The notes under the pieces were generated by a model. The model worked only from the letters and a program-made list of their open reading frames with translations. It was not told where the DNA came from and did not search any database. DNA of 64,000 bases from Saccharothrix espanaensis DSM 44229 (GTDB taxonomy: Bacteria > Actinomycetota > Actinomycetes > Mycobacteriales > Pseudonocardiaceae): contig NC_019673.1 of assembly GCF_000328705.1 (NCBI RefSeq), positions 3,968,001-4,032,000 on the forward strand. The letters run 5' to 3'. The first letter of the stretch is position 1. Each line of letters opens with the position of its first letter. The translations under genes and the position numbers were made by a program. Shown here piece after piece: positions 50,115 to 58,639 of this stretch.

Positions 50115-50710
50115 CGACCAGCACCCACTCCCGCCGCCTCCCGCTCGTCGCGGCCCTGGCGGCGATCGTCCTGGTCGTCGACCAGGTCACCAAGTTCTGG
50201 GCCGAGGCCACCCTGGTGGACCGCGCGCCCGTGCCGCTGCTCGGCGACTTCCTGCGGCTGCGGCTGCTCTACAACCCCGGCGCGGCGTTCTCCCTGGGCA
50301 GCGGCTCGACGTGGATCTTCACCATCGTCGCGGCGGTGGCCGTGGTGGTGCTGGTGCGCTACGCGATCCGCCCACAGCCGCTCGGCCGGGCGCTGGCGCT
50401 GGCGCTGCTGCTCGGCGGCGCGACCACGCACCTGCTGGACCGGCTGTTCCGCGAGCCGGGCTTCGCGCGCGGGCACGTGGTCGACTTCATCGACTACAAC
50501 GGCTGGTTCGTGGGCAACGTCGCGGACATCGCGCTGACCGTGGGCGCGGTGCTGCTGATCCTGTTCGGGATCGCCGACCCGGAGGACGACCCCACCCCCG
50601 CCGCCGCCGCCGAGCGGTCCGAGCCCGACCCGGACGTCGTGGCGTCCGACCCGGAGCCCGAGCCGACCGGGGCCGACCGCGACGCGAAGAAGACCGACGG
50701 GCCCGCCTGA
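50111..50710 (+). CDS. lspA: Lipoprotein signal peptidase (LspA) variant
   Basis: 199 residues from an ATG in an ATGA overlap. Four membrane helices and the LspA boxes are present: 'IVLVVDQVTKFWAEATLVD', 'RLLYNPGAAFSLGSGS', 'LLGGATTHLLDRLFREPGFA' with catalytic Asp110, 'GHVVDFIDYNGW' and 'FVGNVADIALTVGAV' with catalytic Asp139. In the box III motif GGAxGN the Asn is His107 and the preceding Gly is Thr, a change at a functionally important position. The acidic, disordered tail of 50 residues is longer than usual. It should cut prolipoprotein signal peptides; a second, canonical lspA probably exists elsewhere. Confidence 0.87.
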   Translation: MTTSTHSRRLPLVAALAAIVLVVDQVTKFWAEATLVDRAPVPLLGDFLRLRLLYNPGAAFSLGSGSTWIFTIVAAVAVVVLVRYAIRPQPLGRALALALLLGGATTHLLDRLFREPGFARGHVVDFIDYNGWFVGNVADIALTVGAVLLILFGIADPEDDPTPAAAAERSEPDPDVVASDPEPEPTGADRDAKKTDGPA

Positions 50711-50750
50711 GCCCAGTGCAAGCCGCAACCCCGGCCAGGCCGAGCCCGGG

Positions 50751-51464
50751 TCAGGCGGGGAAGCCGGAGCGGGCCGAGTAGCCGTAGTCGGCGAGCAGCG
50801 CGTGTCCGTTGAGCGTGCGCGAGGTGGCCAGGAACAGCACCTGCCGGGCCACGTCCTCGGGTGACTGCACGGGGAACGCGGCGTCGTCCAAGGCGGCGTC
50901 GCCGAGGTCCGCGCGGGCCATCGGGGTGTCCACGACAGACGGGCACACGCAGTTGACCCGCACCCGGTCCAGTTCCACGGCCAGCGCGCGGGTCAACGCG
51001 ACCACCGCGCCCTTCGACGCGCAGTAGGGGGCCATGCCGGGCGCGGCCACGAACGCCGAGTCGCTGGCCAGCAGGACGATCGCGCCACCCGTCGCCAGGT
51101 GCGGGTAGGTGTGCTTGGCCAGCAGGAGCTGCCCGGTCACGTTCACCGCCAGCACCTTCGCCATGTCCGCCGCCGAGGTCTTCACCAGCGGCGTGCCCAC
51201 CGGCCCGGACACGCCCGCGCAACCCACGACGACGTCCAGCCCGCCCAGCAGCTCCACCGCCCGCGCGACCGCCGCCGCCAGGCCCGGCTCGTCGGTCACG
51301 TCCGCCCGCAGAGTGCGCACCTCGTCCGGTCCGGGTGCCAGGTCCAGCGCCACGACCTGCGCGCCCTCCGCCGCGAACGCCCGCGCGCAGGCCCGGCCGA
51401 TCCCCGACGCCCCGCCCGTGACCAGCACGTTCTTCCCCGCAAGCCCGAGTTCCACGGCAGCCAT
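50751..51464 (-). CDS. Classical short-chain dehydrogenase/reductase
   Basis: 237 residues from an ATG with CCAGG upstream. The cofactor loop is 'LVTGGASGIGRACARAFAAE' (TGxxxGxG), then 'VALDLAPGPDEVRTLRADVT' (Asp after strand two suggests NAD), 'VVVGCAGVSGPVG' (NNAG-like), Ser in 'IVLLASDSAFVAAPGM' and the catalytic pair in 'APYCASKGAVVALTRALAVE'. It is a complete enzyme, unlike the SDR at 11519. The substrate is unknown. It converges on lspA with a 40-base gap. Confidence 0.92.
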   Translation of the reverse strand: MAAVELGLAGKNVLVTGGASGIGRACARAFAAEGAQVVALDLAPGPDEVRTLRADVTDEPGLAAAVARAVELLGGLDVVVGCAGVSGPVGTPLVKTSAADMAKVLAVNVTGQLLLAKHTYPHLATGGAIVLLASDSAFVAAPGMAPYCASKGAVVALTRALAVELDRVRVNCVCPSVVDTPMARADLGDAALDDAAFPVQSPEDVARQVLFLATSRTLNGHALLADYGYSARSGFPA

Positions 51465-51600
51465 CCTGGCCGGGGCCGGGCCGCGCCGGGTTGTCGGTCG
51501 ACGCACCGTCCTTGTCCGCCGCCGCACGACCGCGCACCGCCCGGTTCCACCGGCCCGCCCGCCGGGGCAAGACTGCGGTCACGTCGAGAAAGGACCGCAC

Positions 51601-52389
51601 GTGACCGAAACCGCATCGACCCTGTCGGACACCTCGACCTGGCTGCCCCTGGACGGCCTGGCACCGGGGTTCGACGAGAACAAGGCGCCCACGGTCGGCG
51701 ACCTGCACGGCCGTGAGGTCGCGCTGGATGGCCCGGACGGTCCGCTGCTGACCGCGCGGTTCACCGGGACCCGGATCGAGTGGGACCACGGGGTGGACGA
51801 CTGCGAGACGTTCCTGGTCGACGACGGCCTCTACTACACCCAGATCCACCCGAAGGCCCGGCCGCAGGAAGCGGTGTCGCTGTTCCTCGACCTGCGGGAC
51901 GGCCGCGCCCTGGTCGTCACCACGACGATCGGCGAGACCGGCGTCCCCCGGGTCACCCAGGAGTTCGTGGCCGCGACCATCCGCGACGTCGAGGTGCGCG
52001 GCACCGAGCCCGCGCCGTCCCGCTCGCTGATCGGCCGCCGCGCGATGTGGATCTACAGCGCCGAGCACGCCTACGAGCACGTCTACCTCAGCCCGCACTG
52101 GTACACCTGGCAGTGCCTGTCCGGCCCGGAGAAGGGCTTGGCGGACACCGACGAGAACTCGGTCTACCAGCTGCGGCCGGGCATCTTCGTGTTCACCTGG
52201 CGGGAGAAGGTCATCCCGTGCGCGTCGGTCACCGTCGCCGACCACCGCGACGTGCACCGGCTGCGCTCGCACGGCGTGCTGTTCGGCCTGGACGAGACCG
52301 GCGAGCGCCCGACCCACTTCACGTTCGGCGCGCACGGCCGGTTGCTGAGCAACACCGTGCACCCGGAGGAGTACGACCCGGCGCTCTGA
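51601..52389 (+). CDS. MoaF-like protein
   Basis: 262 residues from a GTG with AAAGGA about 7 bases upstream. The two MoaF-type halves are visible as paired beta-barrel-like domains: 'WLPLDGLAPGFDENKAPTVG', 'DDCETFLVDDGLYYTQIHPK', then 'IGRRAMWIYSAEHAYEHVYL' and 'YQLRPGIFVFTWREKVIPCA'. The family is named after a molybdenum cofactor gene, but these actinobacterial members probably act on other small ligands. It is cytosolic, has no signal peptide and stands alone on its strand. Confidence 0.65.
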   Translation: MTETASTLSDTSTWLPLDGLAPGFDENKAPTVGDLHGREVALDGPDGPLLTARFTGTRIEWDHGVDDCETFLVDDGLYYTQIHPKARPQEAVSLFLDLRDGRALVVTTTIGETGVPRVTQEFVAATIRDVEVRGTEPAPSRSLIGRRAMWIYSAEHAYEHVYLSPHWYTWQCLSGPEKGLADTDENSVYQLRPGIFVFTWREKVIPCASVTVADHRDVHRLRSHGVLFGLDETGERPTHFTFGAHGRLLSNTVHPEEYDPAL

Positions 52390-52393
52390 GCGC

Positions 52394-53647
52394 TCAGATC
52401 TCCAGCACGCCGGGAGGGCCGCCGTGCTCGCGCCCGCACGAGGTGAGCGCGAGCACGCCGTGGCCGGTGAACGGCGTGTCCGGGCCGAAGGACGCCGGGT
52501 CGACCGACGTGCGGCCGGCGATCCCGGCGGTGTGACACGGTTCCGGGAGCCCCAGCTCTTGCTCGAGCCGGGTCAGCCGGGCGCGCAGGGCGTCGGTGTC
52601 GGTGAGCGCGATGCCCTCGGCCCAGTCCTCCGGCAGGCCGGAGTCCTCGTGCGGCAGGTACCGCCCGGCCTCGGCCGGGTGGGGCCCGCCGAACCAGGCG
52701 TCGCGCTGGTGGAGGTCGTAGTACCGGACGGCCTCGCCGTCCTCGGCCAGGCACCACGCGTTCCAGTCGTCGCCGCAGCTCTGGCCGTACCAGTGGGCCG
52801 CGCCGTGCTCCGCGCTGAGCCGGGCGCACAGCTCGCGGACGGCCCGGTCCGAGGGCTCGACGTGGCGCAACGGCCTGCCGAACACCAGGGTCCAGCCCGA
52901 GAACGCGGGGCTGACGTAGGCCCGTGAGCACCCCCGGTGCTCGCCCGATCCGTGGGTGTCGCGGTTCCACGCCGACTGGCCCAGCCGCATCGTGACCGGC
53001 ATCGGGTCGGACAGCCCGAACGCCGCCAGGACAGCGCTCTGGTCCGTGGTGCGCACCGCGTACCAACTGCCGCACACGTGCGTCCGCGCCGGTTCCTCGG
53101 TCAGCCGCTTCACCGCGATCAGCCGGCGCACCACCGCCTGGTCGGCGGTGTCCAGCGCGTCCCAGCCGCCGACCGCGACGAGGGTTTCCACCAGGAACCG
53201 CCGGTGCCGCCCCGGCGCGGTGCGGCGGGCCCGGCGCAGCGCGGGGACCAGGCCGGGGCCGATGTGCTCGAACGTCGACCGGACCAGCTTCCTGGTGTCG
53301 GCGGCGGTGTCTTCGGCGGTGTCTTCGGCGTCGGGGAAGAGCAGCGGCACCAGCCCTTCGGCGACCGGCACGGCGGCGTCGCCGGACATCGCCAGCTTCC
53401 ACAGCGCACACCGCCGAACCGCCGGGCTGGGATGCCGGGCCACGGCGGCGTAGCGGGTCAGCGGCACGTCGGCGAGGAGGTGGAACGCCCGCTCGGCGCG
53501 CCACGTCGCCGCCGGTCCGCCTTGCGCGATCACCCGCACCAGCGGGTCGAACGCCGCCTCCCCGGCCGCCGCCAGCGCGTCGACGGCGGCCTGCCGGCTG
53601 TCGTCGTCGGGTGCGGTGAGCCGGACCAGCAACGCGTCGATCTCCAC
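52394..53647 (-). CDS. HEAT-repeat protein with unknown C-terminal domain
   Basis: 417 residues. Residues 1-150 contain four HEAT-like helix pairs ('DDSRQAAVDALAAAGEAAFD', 'HPSPAVRRCALWKLAMSGDA'), with the micro-repeat 'EDTAEDTAADTR' in a loop. From about 165 a second domain begins: 'THVCGSWYAVRTTDQSAVLA', 'FSGWTLVFGRPLRHVEPSDR', 'AHWYGQSCGDDWNAWCLAED', 'AVRYYDLHQRDAWFGGPHPA'. This Trp/Cys-rich domain also occurs in other actinomycetes but has no function known to me. HEAT repeats usually mediate protein contacts. It converges on the MoaF-like gene. Confidence 0.75.
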   Translation of the reverse strand: MEIDALLVRLTAPDDDSRQAAVDALAAAGEAAFDPLVRVIAQGGPAATWRAERAFHLLADVPLTRYAAVARHPSPAVRRCALWKLAMSGDAAVPVAEGLVPLLFPDAEDTAEDTAADTRKLVRSTFEHIGPGLVPALRRARRTAPGRHRRFLVETLVAVGGWDALDTADQAVVRRLIAVKRLTEEPARTHVCGSWYAVRTTDQSAVLAAFGLSDPMPVTMRLGQSAWNRDTHGSGEHRGCSRAYVSPAFSGWTLVFGRPLRHVEPSDRAVRELCARLSAEHGAAHWYGQSCGDDWNAWCLAEDGEAVRYYDLHQRDAWFGGPHPAEAGRYLPHEDSGLPEDWAEGIALTDTDALRARLTRLEQELGLPEPCHTAGIAGRTSVDPASFGPDTPFTGHGVLALTSCGREHGGPPGVLEI

Positions 53648-53657
53648 CCCGCCGAGC

Positions 53658-54095
53658 CTACTGATCGTCCAGCACCCCGGGCCGGAACGGTTCGACGCCC
53701 ACCACGTGCCGGACCTTCGTCGGCTCCACGAGCATCATCACCCGGCGCTCGCCGGGCACCCGCCACTCGTAGCGCTCGGTGCCGACGTACTTGCGCGCCA
53801 ACCGGTCCATGGCCTCCTCGGCCTCCTCGCCGACCACGAACTCGACCACCCGACCGCGGATCTCCACCCGGTCGTAGGGGTTCTGGGCGTCCACACAGGA
53901 CAGTGAGACGCGCGGGTCGCGGCGCAGGTTCTCCTCCTTCACCCGCCCCAGCGCGGTGTTGAACATGACGAGGTCGCCTTCGAGGTCGACCCACATCGGG
54001 GTCACCTGGGGCGAGCCGTCGGGGTTCACCGTGGCGAGGTGCCAGAAGTTCGGTGCCGCCAGCCTGGCCCGGACCAGGTCGTTCAACGTGGCCAC
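53658..54095 (-). CDS. PPOX-class pyridoxamine-phosphate oxidase-like protein
   Basis: 145 residues from a GTG (GGAG just upstream). It is a split-barrel flavin/F420-binding fold: 'NFWHLATVNPDGSPQVTPMW', 'DGSPQVTPMWVDLEGDLVMF', 'KEENLRRDPRVSLSCVDAQN' and 'VEIRGRVVEFVVGEEAEEAM'. In actinomycetes such short proteins are commonly F420- or flavin-dependent oxidoreductases. It follows the HEAT gene's start by 10 bases on the same strand, so the two form an operon. The next 277 bases are a promoter region with no gene. Confidence 0.85.
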   Translation of the reverse strand: MATLNDLVRARLAAPNFWHLATVNPDGSPQVTPMWVDLEGDLVMFNTALGRVKEENLRRDPRVSLSCVDAQNPYDRVEIRGRVVEFVVGEEAEEAMDRLARKYVGTERYEWRVPGERRVMMLVEPTKVRHVVGVEPFRPGVLDDQ

Positions 54096-54372
54096 GTCGC
54101 TCCGTCCGCCGATGGTCGTGATCGACGCCCGATTGTGGCGGCGGCCGGTGCCGGTGTCATCCCGGCGGCCATCGCCCGCCACCCAGCGAGCGCTCCCGTG
54201 TGGGGTCGGACCTGGGGTTTCGCGGTGCTATGGCGATCTGTGATCTCCCCGGCCACAACGGGCGCGGACTACGTTCGGGTGAACCGCCGGGGCGGGCCGT
54301 CGACAGCCCTCCTCCGCCGCGCTCCCTGCCGCGCGGCCTTCGGCGGTCCCCTGCACCGCGAGGAGATCCAGC

Positions 54373-55809
54373 ATGTCCAGACTGCGTATGCCGCTCGTAG
54401 CGCTGGCGGTGATGACCACTGTCGGGGGTTTCACCGCGGCGGTGCCACCGGCGTTCGGCGACACCTCGACCGCTGAGCAACCGGTGCTCGCCGCGATGCG
54501 GCGCGACCTCGGTGTCGCCGACCCGGTGGCCCGGCTCGCGGCCGAACGCGCCGCGGCCCACGCGGACCGGGGGCTGCGCGCGGCCCTCGGTCCGCGACTG
54601 GGCGGCAGCTGGTTCGACGCCGACCGCGGCACGCTCGTCGTCGCGGTCACCGACGCCCGCGCCGCCGCGGTGGTGCGGACCAGGGGCGCGCAGCCCCGGA
54701 TCGTCACCCGCACCGAGGCCGCGCTGGACACCGCCAAGGTGCTGCTCGACCGCGCCGCGACGAGCGCCCCGGCGTCCGTGCCGGGGTGGCAGACCGACCC
54801 GGCGGCCAACGCCGTCGTGGTCAAGCACGCGCCCGGTACGGCGGACCGGGCGCGTGCGTGGGTCGCCGGCACCGGTGCCGACCCGGCGGCGGTGATCTAC
54901 GCCGAGAGCCTGGAGCGCCCGCGCCCGCTGATCGACGTCGTCGGCGGCAACCGGTACTGGACCAGCCAGTACGGTTGCTCGGTCGGGTTCTCCGTGCAGG
55001 GCGGGTTCATCACCGCCGGGCACTGCGGCGAGGTCGGCGAGACCACGACCCAGCCGGGCGGCCGGTTCGAGGGCTCCAGCTTCCCGACCGACGACATGGC
55101 GTTCGTGCGCACCGGCGCGGGGGAGACCCCGGTCGGCGCGGTCAACGACTACAACGGCGGCCGGGTCGCGGTGAAGGGGTCGCAGGAGGCGCCGGTCGGC
55201 GCGTCGATCTGCCGGTCCGGTGGCACGACCGGCTGGCACTGCGGCACGATCCGGTCCCGCAACGCGACCGTCGACTACGGCCCGGAGATCGGCAAGGTCT
55301 ACCAGGCGATCGAGACCACGGCGTGCGCCGAGCCCGGCGACTCCGGCGGTTCGGCGATCTCCGACGGCCAGGCCCAGGGCGTGACCTCCGGCGGGTCCGG
55401 CGACTGCAAGGGCGGCGCGGCCACCACGTACTTCCAGCCCGTGCCGGAGATCCTGACCCGGTACAGCGTCACCCTGCTGACCTCCGACGGCGGTCCGGGC
55501 ACCCCGCCCGGCTGCGGCACGTCCGCGACCGGCAACCTCACCTCCGGCGGCAGCGCGGTCCAGCCGACGGCGGGCTCCTACACCGCCGCGGCGGGCGTGC
55601 ACAAGGGCTGCCTGAAGGGCCCGGCGGGCACGGACTTCGACCTGTACCTGCAACAGCAGAGCGGGACGACGTGGCGCACGGTCGCGTCCGGCACGGGCGC
55701 CGACTCGACCGAGACCGTCACCCACACCGGCACGGCCGGCAAGTACCGCTGGCTGGTGCGCTCCTACAGCGGCTCCGGCCGGTTCACCCTGGAGACGACC
55801 AAGCCCTAG
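54373..55809 (+). CDS. Secreted S1 (streptogrisin-like) serine protease with C-terminal domain
   Basis: 478 residues from an ATG with GCGAGGAG upstream. Signal peptide ('MPLVALAVMTTVGGFTAAVP'), then an alpha-lytic-protease-type pro-region (about 35-190, 'ALGPRLGGSWFDADRGTLVV'). The mature S1 domain has His217 in 'GFITAGHCGEVG', Asp240 or Asp241 in 'FPTDDMAFVRTG', and Ser324 in 'CAEPGDSGGSAISDGQAQG', a complete triad. Residues about 380-478 are a prepeptidase C-terminal-type domain ('AGTDFDLYLQQQSGTTWRTV', 'GKYRWLVRSYSGSGRFTLET'). The enzyme is secreted and self-activating. A rho-independent terminator follows. Confidence 0.92.
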   Translation: MSRLRMPLVALAVMTTVGGFTAAVPPAFGDTSTAEQPVLAAMRRDLGVADPVARLAAERAAAHADRGLRAALGPRLGGSWFDADRGTLVVAVTDARAAAVVRTRGAQPRIVTRTEAALDTAKVLLDRAATSAPASVPGWQTDPAANAVVVKHAPGTADRARAWVAGTGADPAAVIYAESLERPRPLIDVVGGNRYWTSQYGCSVGFSVQGGFITAGHCGEVGETTTQPGGRFEGSSFPTDDMAFVRTGAGETPVGAVNDYNGGRVAVKGSQEAPVGASICRSGGTTGWHCGTIRSRNATVDYGPEIGKVYQAIETTACAEPGDSGGSAISDGQAQGVTSGGSGDCKGGAATTYFQPVPEILTRYSVTLLTSDGGPGTPPGCGTSATGNLTSGGSAVQPTAGSYTAAAGVHKGCLKGPAGTDFDLYLQQQSGTTWRTVASGTGADSTETVTHTGTAGKYRWLVRSYSGSGRFTLETTKP

Positions 55810-55831
55810 CTCCCACCACGAAGCCGGGTCA

Positions 55832-55858
55832 GGGGTCCGCGACGGCGCGGACCCCTTT
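55832..55858 (+). terminator. Rho-independent terminator after the S1 protease
   Basis: ggggtccgcg-acgg-cgcggacccc is a perfect 10-bp stem with a 4-base loop, followed by TTT. It lies 23 bases after the protease stop and before the LysR gene. Confidence 0.85.
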
Positions 55859-55928
55859 CCCGCGCGCGCCGGACGGCGGTACGGTCGCCAGACCACCGAG
55901 CCGCCTGCGCGGGGAGTGCGGAGGTCCC

Positions 55929-56903
55929 GTGGAGCTGGAAGTACGCCACCTGCGCGCGTTGGCCGCGATCGACGACACCGGCAGCCTGACCCGGGCGGCC
56001 CGGCTGCTGGGGATGACCCAGCCCGCGCTGTCCGGCCTGCTCAAGCGGATCGAGCACAGCGTCGGCGGCGCGCTGTTCTTCCGCGCCGAGTACGGCTGCC
56101 TGCCCACGCCGCTGGGCGCGGAGGTGCTGGGCGAGGCGCGGGTGGTGCTCAACAGCATGTCCGCGATCGCCGAGCGGGTGGGCGAGTGGTCCCGGCGCGG
56201 CGGCCCGTCGGACCCGCTGCGGGTCGGCGGCTACTGCGGCTACCTGCACGTCGTGGTGAGCCGGTGGCTGCGCGACCAGCCGTGGTGCGCGGACGTGAGC
56301 GTGCAGGAGGACACCGACGAGCGGATCAGCGTGGAGAAGGTGGCGATCGGCGACCTGGACCTGGCGCTGGTCTACCGGCCGCCGCTGCCGGGCCTCACCA
56401 CGCCGCCGGGCGTGGCCAGCGTCGTGGTGCACCCGGCGGAGCCGGTGTTCGTGATGATGGCGCACGACCACCCGATCGCCCGGTCCGGCCCGGTGCCGCT
56501 GGCCGACATCTTCGACCACGCCTGGGTGGACGAGCCGCCGGGCGCGACCCGCTGGTGGACCTACCTCAGCCAGGTGTGCCACGAGCACGACCTGACGCTG
56601 CGCCAGCCGCACAACCCGCAGTGCCTGGCGACCCTGCTCGAACTGGTGCGGGCCAAGCTCGCGGTCGGTCCGGCGCTGGCGACCAGCCGCAACCGCCCGG
56701 ACGGCATCGTGGTGCGGGCCATCGAGGGCACCCCGATGTGGCAGGAGCTGCGGCTGTTCTACCGGCCGGACACGGTGGTGGCCCAGCACATCGAGGAGAT
56801 CCACCACCAGGTGATGGTCGCGTACTCGGCCCGTCAGGGGTGCAGCCCGGCGTTCGACGCGTGGTGGTGCGAACGGGGCCGCGAACTGCTGACGGCGGTC
56901 TGA
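55929..56903 (+). CDS. LysR-family transcriptional regulator
   Basis: 324 residues from a GTG with GGAGG about 5 bases upstream. The N-terminal helix-turn-helix is 'LRALAAIDDTGSLTRAARLL' and 'GMTQPALSGLLKRIEHSVGG' (about residues 6-60). The effector-binding domain (about 90-300) has 'PLRVGGYCGYLHVVVSRWLR', 'AIGDLDLALVYRPPLPG' and 'LATLLELVRAKLAVGPALA'. Its context (protease upstream, hydrolase convergent 4 bases away) gives no clear target. A short Trp/Cys tail (AFDAWWCERGREL) is unusual. Confidence 0.92.
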   Translation: MELEVRHLRALAAIDDTGSLTRAARLLGMTQPALSGLLKRIEHSVGGALFFRAEYGCLPTPLGAEVLGEARVVLNSMSAIAERVGEWSRRGGPSDPLRVGGYCGYLHVVVSRWLRDQPWCADVSVQEDTDERISVEKVAIGDLDLALVYRPPLPGLTTPPGVASVVVHPAEPVFVMMAHDHPIARSGPVPLADIFDHAWVDEPPGATRWWTYLSQVCHEHDLTLRQPHNPQCLATLLELVRAKLAVGPALATSRNRPDGIVVRAIEGTPMWQELRLFYRPDTVVAQHIEEIHHQVMVAYSARQGCSPAFDAWWCERGRELLTAV

Positions 56904-56907
56904 GCGG

Positions 56908-57756
56908 TCAGCTCCGGACCAGTCGCAGGACCTCGGCCACCAGCAGGTCGGGCTGGTCGAACAGCACCAGGTGCGCCGACCGGGCGGCCTCCACCAGCCG
57001 GCCGTTGGCCAGCGCGGCGGCGGTGCGGCGGTGGGCGTCGTTCATGCCCTGGCGCACCGCCCGGTCCAGCCGGGTCGGCCGGGTGCCGGTGACCACGGTG
57101 ACCGGCAGGTCGCCCAGCCGCGGCGGGTTCTCGCGCAGCGCGCGCAGCTCGGCCACGAAGGGTTCCAGCTCGGCGACCGTCGCGCGGGCGGCGGCCGGGC
57201 CGAAGTCCTCGGCGTGGTGGTCGGCGAGCACGTCGGCGGGCTGGGCCCGGCCGAGCCGGCCGCCGAGCAGCTTGTACAGCCCGGACCTGGCCAGCGCCGG
57301 GGTGAGCCGCGCGGTCAGCGCGAACCGCTTGGCGGCGGCCGGGGTGAAGTACAGGTCGGCGTTCTCGTCGGACTGGTCGACCAGCACCAGGCCGTGCACC
57401 CGGTCCGGCCGGCGCGCGGCGGCGACCCGCACGATCGCCCCGCCCCAGCTGTGGCCGACCAGGACGAACGGGCCGGGGCCGAGGGCGTCGAGCAGCGCGC
57501 CGAGGTCGTCGGCGAGGTGTTCCAGGGTGCGCGGCCGCGGGTCGGGGTCGCTGCGCCCGGTGCCGGCGCGGTCGTAGACGACGGCTTGGACGTGCCGCGC
57601 GACGACCGGCTGCACGAGTCCCCACGTGGACCGGGAGAACCCCAGGCCGGACTCGAACACGACGACCGGGCCGCCGGTGCCTCGGGACATGTGGTGCAGC
57701 TTGCGGCCACCGAGGTCGAGGTACGCGCTCGTGCCGAACGAATGAGTGCTCTCCAC
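56908..57756 (-). CDS. Alpha/beta hydrolase
   Basis: 282 residues from a GTG with GGAGG 5 bases upstream. Oxyanion strand 'VVVFESGLGFSRSTWGLVQP', 'VVYDRAGTGRSDPDPRPRTL', and the nucleophile elbow 'PFVLVGHSWGGAIVRVAAAR' (GHSWG). The acid is in 'VTVVTGTRPTRLD' and the base in 'EAARSAHLVLFDQPDLLVAE'. No signal peptide is present. It diverges from a TetR gene across an imperfect palindrome, so it is probably induced by the same ligand. The substrate is unknown. Confidence 0.9.
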   Translation of the reverse strand: MESTHSFGTSAYLDLGGRKLHHMSRGTGGPVVVFESGLGFSRSTWGLVQPVVARHVQAVVYDRAGTGRSDPDPRPRTLEHLADDLGALLDALGPGPFVLVGHSWGGAIVRVAAARRPDRVHGLVLVDQSDENADLYFTPAAAKRFALTARLTPALARSGLYKLLGGRLGRAQPADVLADHHAEDFGPAAARATVAELEPFVAELRALRENPPRLGDLPVTVVTGTRPTRLDRAVRQGMNDAHRRTAAALANGRLVEAARSAHLVLFDQPDLLVAEVLRLVRS

Positions 57757-57781
57757 GTGCGCCTCCAGCGGCTCCGGTTCT

Positions 57782-57800
57782 AAGGTAGGGACCCTAACTT
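57782..57800. promoter_or_regulatory. Operator between hydrolase and tetR genes
   Basis: aaggtaggg-a-ccctaactt is a 19-base palindrome with one mismatch in nine pairs, in the 58-base gap between the divergent genes. It ends just before the ggagga ribosome-binding site (57801-57806) of the regulator, so binding would block both promoters. Confidence 0.7.
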
Positions 57801-57814
57801 GGAGGATCCCCAGG

Positions 57815-58483
57815 ATGTCAACGCCCCCGAAACGGGCCAAGACCGGCGGCCGGGTCGCCCGGGTGACGGCGGAGTCGGTGCTGGCGGCCGGCCGCCAGGT
57901 CGGGTTGGCGGCGCTGTCGGTCCAGGCGGTGGCCGAGGTGCTGGGCGTCAGCGCCACCGCCGTCTACCGGCACGTGCCGAGCCGGGCCGCGCTGGAACGG
58001 CTGGTCGGCGAGTCGGTCGTGGCCGAGTTGGACCTGGTCACCGGCCCGGACGAGTCGGCGGCCGGCCACCTGCTCCGCTTCGCCGCCCGGCTGCGCGAGT
58101 TCGCGCTGGCCAACCCCGGTGTCGGCGGCTACCTCCAGCGGGTGTTCCCGCGCGGACCCAGCGGCAGTCGGCTGTTGGCGCACGAGGTCGCGGTGCTGGG
58201 CGGGTGGGGCTACCGGCCCGACGCGGCCATCGCGCTCAGCGGAGCCGTGGGCACGGTCGCGCTCGGCCTCACGGCGACCGAGGAGTGCCGCTTCGCGTCC
58301 GGACCGGAGGAGCGCGCCGAGTCGGCGGCGGCGATGGCGGACCACCCCGACCTCCTCGCGGGACGGGCGATGCTGCCCGCGGTGCCCCCGGAGACGTACT
58401 TCGCACTGCTGATGGCCGCCGTGGTGGACGGCCTGCTGCGCCGGCTGCCGCCGGGCCGCCCGGTCACCGACCTGCTGGTCTGA
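57815..58483 (+). CDS. TetR/AcrR-family regulator
   Basis: 222 residues from an ATG with ggagga 8 bases upstream. The helix-turn-helix is 'LAALSVQAVAEVLGVSATAV' and 'YRHVPSRAALERLVGESVV'. The C-terminal domain has the TetR_C style 'LVTGPDESAAGHLLRFAARL' and 'TYFALLMAAVVDGLLRRLPP', with an unusual hydrophobic ligand pocket region. It probably represses itself and the divergent hydrolase. The ligand may be the hydrolase substrate. Confidence 0.9.
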   Translation: MSTPPKRAKTGGRVARVTAESVLAAGRQVGLAALSVQAVAEVLGVSATAVYRHVPSRAALERLVGESVVAELDLVTGPDESAAGHLLRFAARLREFALANPGVGGYLQRVFPRGPSGSRLLAHEVAVLGGWGYRPDAAIALSGAVGTVALGLTATEECRFASGPEERAESAAAMADHPDLLAGRAMLPAVPPETYFALLMAAVVDGLLRRLPPGRPVTDLLV

Positions 58484-58639
58484 ACCACTGGGCCGCCCCG
58501 GTGGCCGCCCGCCGGGCGCGGGGGCGGAGAATTCGCCGCCGGTCGTGCCGGTGCGCTGCCGTTCGAGTGAACCGGGGTGCGCGGCGACGACCACCGGCGG
58601 TATCCACGCGGACACGGGTAGTTCGGTGCGGGAGCGGTG

